Part shown: positions 57,361 to 64,000 of the stretch, in pieces
Position numbering within the stretch: the first letter of the stretch is position 1
Layout of the letters: every line of letters begins with the position of its first letter
Origin: Pararge aegeria
Lineage: Eukaryota; Arthropoda; Insecta; Lepidoptera; Nymphalidae
Assembly (NCBI RefSeq): GCF_905163445.1
Contig: NC_053183.1
Coordinates: 10,106,001 to 10,170,000, forward strand
Direction: 5' to 3'
DNA: 64,000 bases
The notes under the pieces: generated by a model
Database searches by the model: none
What the model saw: only the letters and a program-made list of their open reading frames with translations
What the model was told of the DNA's origin: nothing
Program-made: the position numbers and the translations under genes

Positions 57361-57506
57361 ATTTTATAAATCATGCCTAATCGTACGTGTAAAAATAAAA
57401 TCATATTAAAAGTTAAGCCGATGTTGTAATATATGGGCATTTATTTACTTTTTGTATTGATGTGAGGTGCTCGTGCTTTGTCTTCGTGTGTGACAATATA
57501 CTCAAA
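57361..57506 (+). promoter_or_regulatory. 5' leader / proximal upstream region of msn
   Basis: This lies directly upstream of the msn start codon. The context is CTCAAAATGG, with A at -3 and G at +4. The frame is closed by TAA at 57414-57416 with no ATG between, so the chosen start is the first possible one in this frame. Out-of-frame ATGs at 57421, 57433 and 57459 would be upstream starts if transcribed. No TATA box or initiator is firmly assigned. Confidence 0.4.
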
Positions 57507-57572
57507 ATGGCGCATCAACTGGCACCGTCTGTAAATACTTCATTGGACGACATTGACCTCAGTGCATTAAAG
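57507..57572 (+). CDS. msn: msn exon 1 (start codon)
   Basis: 22 codons ending ...DLSALK, phase 0, donor AAG|GTAAAC. It encodes the short N-terminal extension before the kinase fold. A minus-strand 60-codon frame across it is a shadow. Confidence 0.93.
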
Positions 57573-60500
57573 GTAAACTTAAGAACTTTAACATGATTTT
57601 CTACGCCCCTAAATATCAATAGGAACAACGGCCCTTCATTAAAAAAAGTCCCAGGGAGCAATGATCTCACAGGGCGTGAATCATAGTTAAGGTTCACAAG
57701 GGATTATAATTAGCTTTTATCTATACATTTCTTGTGCATACGTGATTTCAGGACCCGGCTGGCATATTCGAACTTATAGAAGTTGTGGGCAATGGCACCT
57801 ATGGACAGGTATACAAGGTATGTACATTGCAAATAATTTCAGCTCAATTATGTATTTTGTATTCTATCAAGTAATCTAAACTTGTGATTTGATTCATACT
57901 TAAATGTAATTTAAAATGACCCTTAATGACAAAAATTGTTGCTGTGAACTTTACAATTTAAGAGGGGCTATTAGTGTCAATGAACAGAGTTAATTTCCAT
58001 CTGCCAACCTCCAATAAGCAGTGGCCTATTATTCTGTAACCCACATTATGTGCATACACTGAACTCTCATTATGCATTGCAACTACACAGAAGTAAATTT
58101 TGATATCAAGAGTTCCATTGTTAACATATTACTGACATAATATGTAATCATGCAATCTTGTACACAAGAATAGAATTATATCTTAATTTTTTATTTTTAT
58201 CTTATATAATTTAGATGATATTAGGTAACACCCTAACTCAGCATATAAGTTCTGTTTGTACAAATGTAAAAAAAACTACAAATCTAATATGTGAAAGTTA
58301 TAATTCTCAGGAATTTATAGTTATTCCATTTTTTAGGAAATTATGAAATCCCCTAAAATTATGTATGAATTTTCTATGAGAAGTTATAAGTTACCTAAAA
58401 AAAGTTTATGATTTGATATGCAATCAGTATAAAAATTTACTGATAAGTTAATATTTATTATAGGGTCGCCACACTAAAACAGGCCAACTTGCTGCCATCA
58501 AAGTTATGGATGTCACACAGGATGAAGAGGAAGAGATAAAACTAGAGATCAATGTCCTAAAGAACTATTCCACTCACCGAAACATAGCTACCTACTATGG
58601 TGCTTTCATTAAAAAGAGTCCACCTGGTAAAGATGATCAACTGTGGTTGGTCATGGAATATTGTGGTGCTGGTGTGTATTTTGAACTTCTTTTTCTTTTA
58701 TCCTAAGATCAAAGTATGGTTAATAGTGTCAGTGAAGAATTCTATTTTTATATATATTTTGTTTGACTGTCCATTCTTGTCCATTTTGATAATATTTAGT
58801 AAGTGACACTATTGCAAAGAATAACCTCAAGACAAGGCAATTTCTAAAACTGCAATACAACTGCAAGGTACAGTTTTTAAATAAAGCTCATTTTAAGAAT
58901 TATTTGGAGATAGGCTGAACCTGGAGCCAGATCATACCTCACTGGCGACAAGGTAAACTCATTATTGTAATCATTGAAAGGAGATATGATTATGTAGTGG
59001 GAGAAAGAATTAGATATACATAATGGCTTTTGGAAAGGCTTACTTTTGGTCCGATCACTGGTAATGGGTGCTTATATAGTTGGCATTTAGAACAATTAGA
59101 CATAGCAATGTCATTATTAAGAATTTAGTTACACTTAAGGGTCGCCAAGCTTATAAGCTGTTGTTGATTGTGAGGTACAAACTGGGTAAAGATTACAAAG
59201 CATAGTTCTTCCTTCCTCAGTCAGTCAGTCCCTTACTGAGTATTTTGGCAGATTATAAAGGTTCATAACATTAAGGGGGATATTGCGTTAGTAAGTTACC
59301 TTATCATTGAATAAAAATAAAAAATAATCCTTTTACCCAATTAGTGACTGAATAATAAAAACAATGACTTTTATTTAGTATGACCTATATGTATCAATAG
59401 ATAACATGAATTCCAAGAACAGAACAGTTGCTTTATAAAACTATTGAAAACATTTAGTGACAGTGTAAAAACCCTAACAAAGGCACAGCATATTTTGGTT
59501 TTAACTACTTTGTTTGCCTAGTTAGCATATAGACCATGGTCCTAGATTTGATTCCTAGGTTGGGCTAAAAACTGTGAGGTCTTTTTGCTGTTAAGAATTC
59601 ACATTCACAGAAACTCAGTCCAGCTATGTTAAGCCCTAGATATATATTCTAGTAGAGCTTTTTGTGATAGAGCTCTGCTGGGGGGAGTATTGCCACCACG
59701 CTTATTTCTGCTGCCATGCAGTATTGCTCTTTAATTGTGTAATTACATGCAAATGCCTCAGGTTGATGGGCATAGATTGGCAATTTGTACGTAACACATA
59801 AACAGAGCAACAAAGAGCAGGTTTAGGTTTCCACTTACCATCAGTTGCATGGAGCACTGCTTGGTCTGTCAACCTCAAATATATATTATCAACAATATTT
59901 ATAGTACGCTAACCTGCTTTGGGTCGGCATGAAGGGTGTATTGCTTCTTTTAGAGGGGCATTTATGATGATGATCTTAGTATAGATAAAATATTAATATA
60001 TTTTATTTTTTAGGGTCTGTGACTGACTTGGTCAAATCTACCAAGGGACAATCGCTAAAAGAAGAATGGATTTCATATATATGTAGAGAAATCCTAAGAG
60101 GACTCAGTTATTTGCACTCCAATAAAGTTATACATCGTGATATCAAAGGACAAAATGTTCTCCTGACTGATAATGCTGAAGTAAAACTCGGTAAGTACTC
60201 AATATTAATAATATTTATTCTTTTACTATATCTGTGTGAGTTAGTACTAAAAGGCAGATTATTCTGGGATCATAAATGTGGGTGGTCTATTACTAAAAAA
60301 TAGTTCCTAATTAAGGTAAAGCTTGCCTCTGGTCCTGCATCTTTGCTGTATGATGTCACAAATACACTGATATGGGGTACAGATTTAATCCACTGCCATA
60401 CCCCTTTCACATTAGTGTTCTTCCATAACTATGGGTCCACAACCAACCTGACTTGTTTTTTCTTGTGATTGTTGCTCTCATTTAATGCATATAAATATCA

Positions 60501-63500
60501 CCTCTAAACATCTCAATAAAAAAATATATATTTACATACAATTAATTTGTTTATGTCTGAAAAAACTGATAGCAGATAGATAATATAATTAAACATAAAT
60601 ATACAGAATTATACCTATTCATTTATGCTATATTTTATAAAGTTTAGTTAGGTATGAACTGTAGTCTGATATGAATGCTCTACTTACTTATATAATTACA
60701 TGAACAATAGTACTAATTAGATGGTGTTATGCAATTGGTTGCATTTTTGTTTGTACACAGTAAAATTGAAACTTTGCGATGAACACAAAATATTATGGCA
60801 AAGTCTTTGTGGGCAGACTACTAGTACTGCAATAAAATTTATCACCGTATCCTAACCTTAAAGGAGAATTTATTCTCATATTGAATAACATGAATCATGT
60901 TACAGAAATCTATTAATAACTTCAGAGAGTAAACTGTTGTGAGTAAAATAGCATCCTTCGTCAAATATTCACAGGAGCAGTTTATCAATACAATAATGAA
61001 TTAATAATCGCCAGTATATCTAACTAACGGTGCTTTTTAAACACTCGCCTGAAGCTCTGGCTTAAAATTCACACTTAGTTCTCAATGTGCACATACTTGT
61101 TGATTAGAAAGTCGTAGTTAAATTTCAATATCTAATTGTATGCATAATGCTAAACTACTGTGGGAAACTTCATTCTTTCAACAACATTCAATTACCTACT
61201 TGAGAATAAATTTAGATTTAAATGTACTAAATGTATATTCAAAGGTATAATGTTTATTTAATCACAAAATTCAATGAAAATAACGTAATGTCTCTCCGAT
61301 TTTTTTTTAAATTAGAAATACAAACAAATGAACATATAACAGATATTATGGTCCTTCCTCCGCAAATAAGGCTCGTAAAGTCAACCTTTCCTCAGGTCAA
61401 TCAGTACCTGCCATCTATTACTAATATATTAAATACTAGTGAGCCGCCCCGGCTTCGCACGGATACTACTATTTTATTTCAACTGACTGGAGAACACCGA
61501 TAGACGCTGAATTCATTTAAAGTCATACACAATACAGGCGAGACGTGGCCTACGTGGCCACAGCTACGGGTTGGTTTTACGACCCGCCAGCCGCTCTAAC
61601 CCTGCTCTTAAATCTCTGATATCCTCTAAGATATTCATATTAATTATATGCTGCAAATCGCAATTTTGATTTTGATTAAATGAAATGCACACTGTAATGT
61701 ATTTAATAGGAATAATACTGATTGTTTAAAATTGCTTTGTTATTAATCCATATATTTACGTAAAATGTAAAAGATAAGAGTGAGTACACTGGGTAATCCT
61801 TAGGAGGTAAACATATATCATCGCTTTTTTATTGATATTTTTAGGATAGTTTAGTGGATTCCGTAGAACATTAATTTGATCTATCTCGTAAGGTTAACCC
61901 AGCGTTTACAATGAAAGCGCACTGTAATATTCTTGGATTTTCTCTCCTATATTATGAATTTATATTGCATATAAACTTTCCTCTCGAATCACTCTATCTA
62001 TTGCATTAAAATCCGTTACATATTTTTAAAGATAATTATATGCTAAGCGTACAAACAGCGGGAGTGACATTGTTTTATACACGTAAAGAAATTACGCGCA
62101 ATCGGAGCAGTTGGCCAACCTGAAGAAAGTCGCTAAAAAGTAAGATAGTGTTTACAAAGTCATAATAGTCTAGGTAGAGTAATTCTAACATGATACATAC
62201 GCCTCTTTAAGATAAGATTGCAATGTTAATGTGGGTGATTTAATGTTAATTGATGTATCACCTATTTCTGCAGTTGACTTTGGAGTATCAGCACAGCTGG
62301 ACCGAACGATCGGCAGGCGAAATACGTTCATTGGCACTCCTTATTGGATGGCGCCAGAGGTGATCGCGTGCGACGAGAATCCAGAGGCCACTTACGATAA
62401 TCGCTCTGACCTCTGGTCTCTCGGTATCACTGCACTCGAAATGGCAGAGAGTCAACCACCTTTGTGCGATCTGCATCCCATGAGAGCACTTTTTCTCATT
62501 CCAAGGTAACCAGAAATACAATCACTAAGCTAAAATTGCTGTAATGTCTTGACAACAAGACAAACTGTACAGTGCAATTTATATATTGGGATAGGGGGTG
62601 CATAATCAAATCATTATAATTGTAGAAAATTAAATTTTGTTTGGACAACTTACATGAAAATTGAAATATCATTAACTTGAAATTGTAATAATTTCTCAAA
62701 ATGAAGTATGGATTTTCGGTGATTTTAGTCCATCTACAAATATATGTGACTATATTTTTGTAGATTAATTATATATCTTTATGTATTCTGTACAAGTCTG
62801 ACATTCGTATGCGCTTAATTAGGCCTAAGTCGAAGAATTAACTAAATACAAAATACAAATGTATATTATTTTCAATAATCAAGGTTTTTTTTATTGATTA
62901 TACAAAGTACATAGTATGTCATGGAATTGCACCTAATGACGATTCTATGCAATATGTATCAAGATTTTTTTTTGCCTGTATACCATCTTAATGTTTAATT
63001 ATATTACTAGGAACTGAATGTTCTGAGTAAACATTTACCCTTTAATTCATAAATATTTTTTTATTACAGAAATCCTCCCCCACGTTTAAAATCTAAGAAA
63101 TGGGCCAAAAAATTTCATGGCTTTATTGAGACTGTGCTTGTAAAAGACTACCATCAGCGTCCATACACTGAGCAACTTTTGAAGCATCCATTCATCAGGT
63201 GAGAAATATTATATTCTTGGTATCAATGAAAGGCAACATTTCACATCTTATTTTTCCCACATTAATAAATAAAAAGTAGACTATTGTATAAATTAATCTT
63301 TGTTTTATTAAATTCTAATAGGAAATTTTATTTTTCTATGAAGTGAAGTTATTATTTGCCACCTTTTATATAGATAAGCCAAGTGCGAATGGTAAAAGGA
63401 ACATATTTGACAAGTGTCATTTCACATTATACATTATATAAACTGTATCTCAGTTATCTTTGTGATAAAATTGAATTCTAAGAACTGATCTGTATGTAAA

Positions 63501-64000
63501 AACTAAAATTATTAATATTAACTTACTAGCTTTTGCATACATTCTTTGTTGTAACGGTTTTTAACAAATCCAGTTTTTTTTGCTTAGTTAGAGTGTAAAG
63601 CCAATAAACAAACAAACAAAAACATTCCCCATTAATAATATTAGTAAAGATTTCCTTGCCTGATTTCATAAAACTTTGTGCTGCGTTGTGCTGTAGTCTT
63701 TTATCATCTGTGTTTATTCTATTGTATCAAAGGAATTTGGTCATATTAAGCTGAGAGGTACATTGTTCACTTTTGGCAGTTCAAAATAGCAAAACCAGTC
63801 GAATTCTTTTCCAGGGATCAGCCAACAGAAAGACAAGTCAGAATACAGCTTAAAGATCACATAGACAGGTGTAAGAAGAGAAAGCAGGATAACTCTGTGC
63901 GGGAGGACTACAAGTACTCCGGCTCGGAGGGCGAGGAGGAAGACAACGCGGTCGCTGGAGAGCCCTCATCCATCGTGCACAACGCCGCGGCGCACCAGGG
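57507..64000 (+). CDS. msn: misshapen-type Ser/Thr kinase (GCK family), N-terminal part, continues past the window
   Basis: Seven exons join in frame: 57507-57572, 57752-57817, 58464-58671, 60014-60190, 62274-62505, 63070-63198 and 63815-64000 (cut by the window edge). All introns are GT-AG. The product starts MAHQLAPSVNTSLDDIDLSA, as insect Misshapen does. The kinase domain spans about residues 29-292. Its motifs are the glycine loop G35-N-G-T-Y-G-Q-V42, lysine K57, alpha-C glutamate E72, HRD at 154-156, DFG at 174-176, the GCK-type activation segment GTPYWMAPE (193-201) and R280 near the end. A charged tail (RCKKRKQ, then an acidic stretch) begins the linker before the missing C-terminal CNH domain. 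The family acts as a MAP4K upstream of JNK in the cytoplasm, and Drosophila Msn works in dorsal closure and photoreceptor pathfinding. No frameshift or missing catalytic residue is seen. MAP4K4, TNIK and MINK1 are the vertebrate relatives. Confidence 0.96.
57752..57817 (+). CDS. msn: msn exon 2
   Basis: 22 codons, DPAGIFELIEVVGNGTYGQV then YK, carrying the ATP-binding glycine loop. Acceptor TTTCAG, donor AAG|GTATGT, phase 0 at both ends. Confidence 0.95.
58464..58671 (+). CDS. msn: msn exon 3
   Basis: 208 nt running from GRHTKTGQLAAIKVMDV to LVMEYCGAG. It includes beta-3 lysine K57, E72 and the hinge MEYC. Acceptor TTATAG, donor G|GTGTGT. It ends after the first base of a Gly codon. Confidence 0.95.
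58672..60013 (+). other. msn intron 3 with SINE-like insertions
   Basis: The intron contains a tRNA-like start at about 59519-59575 (GATTTGATTCCTAGG). It also contains a family I SINE-like stretch at about 59655-59880 (GTGATAGAGCTCTGCTGGGG, TTTCTGCTGCCATGCAGTAT, TTCCACTTACCATCAGTTGC) and a TGATGATGAT tail near 59965. The rest is AT-rich intron. Confidence 0.65.
60014..60190 (+). CDS. msn: msn exon 4
   Basis: 177 nt reading SVTDLVKSTKGQSLKEEWIS and on to VIHRDIKGQNVLLTDNAEVK. It holds the catalytic loop (D156, K158, N161). Acceptor TTTTAG, donor CTCG|GTAAGT. Both ends are in phase 1. Confidence 0.95.
60191..62273 (+). other. msn intron 4 with Helitron-like insertion
   Basis: The longest intron seen. 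At 61434-61463 ATACTAGTGAGCCGCCCCGG then CTTCGCACGG resembles the 3' end (in reverse) of another lepidopteran Helitron-like group. A GC-richer stretch to about 61610 (GCGAGACGTGGCCTACGTGG) may belong to it. The 94- and 90-codon frames here are intron read-through or chance. Confidence 0.5.
62274..62505 (+). CDS. msn: msn exon 5
   Basis: 232 nt. It begins by completing Val173, then DFGVSAQLDRTIGRRNTFIG, TPYWMAPEVIACDENPEATY and DNRSDLWSLGITALEMAESQ. It carries the DFG motif and activation segment. Acceptor TTCTGCAG, donor CAAG|GTAACC, phase 2. Confidence 0.95.
62506..63069 (+). other. msn intron 5
   Basis: AT-rich, no repeat recognised. It ends TTTTTATTACAG. Confidence 0.7.
63070..63198 (+). 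CDS. msn: msn exon 6
   Basis: 129 nt completing Arg250, then NPPPRLKSKKWAKKFHGFIE and TVLVKDYHQRPYTEQLLKHP. It includes the C-lobe arginine R280. Donor ATCAG|GTGAGA, phase 2. Confidence 0.95.
63815..64000 (+). CDS. msn: msn exon 7 (partial, runs off the window)
   Basis: It begins by completing Arg293, then DQPTERQVRIQLKDHIDRCK, KRKQDNSVREDYKYSGSEGE and an acidic, alanine-rich stretch. This is the end of the kinase-flanking helix region and the start of the low-complexity linker. Codons become markedly GC-rich towards the edge. No stop is reached. Confidence 0.93.

Noticed and set aside
60019..60303. Stand-alone 94-residue kinase fragment
   Set aside because: It is msn exon 4 read through its GTAAGT donor into intron 4.
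62288..62521. Minus-strand 77-codon protein
   Set aside because: Antisense shadow of msn exon 5.

Overview
The window reads as a 64-kb piece of a lepidopteran (moth or butterfly) nuclear genome. It is AT-rich and intron-bearing. It is strewn with repeat types I associate with Lepidoptera: tRNA-headed SINEs, 5'-truncated LINEs with recognisable C-terminal coding tails, non-autonomous Helitron-like elements (start near TCCTACTAATATTATAAATG, end CTAG|T) and small hAT-type MITEs. Nothing looks bacterial or viral. I find no operon, CRISPR array or rRNA.

Only one gene is certain. Seven exons on the + strand (57507-64000) encode the N-terminal ~354 residues of a Misshapen-type GCK-family Ser/Thr kinase (Drosophila msn; vertebrate MAP4K4/TNIK/MINK1). 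The whole kinase domain is present, and the gene runs off the right edge inside the linker after the kinase domain. Its introns carry SINE- and Helitron-like insertions.

Positions 1-57400 hold no complete gene that I can recognise. They contain relics of several repeat families. Family A is a SINE-like repeat with a tRNA-like head (5 copies). Family B is a second tRNA-headed SINE-like repeat (5 copies). Family C is a LINE 3' end (4 copies). There are also an RTE-like LINE tail, a jockey/CR1-like LINE tail, another LINE C-terminus, a probable copia fragment, several Helitron-like ends, and three hAT MITEs, each with a perfect 8-bp target-site duplication (TSD). Scattered among these are possible pieces of minus-strand genes: a putative leader exon with initiator and GTGAGT donor (21924-22127), a putative 87-nt membrane-segment exon with good splice sites (48803-48889), and two isolated GC-rich islands (about 10700-10930 and 48935-49140).

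The most unusual pattern is a recurring set of perfect or near-perfect short hairpins with 14-32-bp arms and 1-20-nt loops. They are unrelated in sequence and not flanked by TSDs, at about 2959, 14063, 25747, 27971, 35516, 44104, 51733, 52870, 56225 and 56663. They look like products of a local copying process (template switching) rather than one transposon family. In one case an arm lies in a SINE head and the other arm just beyond it. This is an inference from sequence alone.
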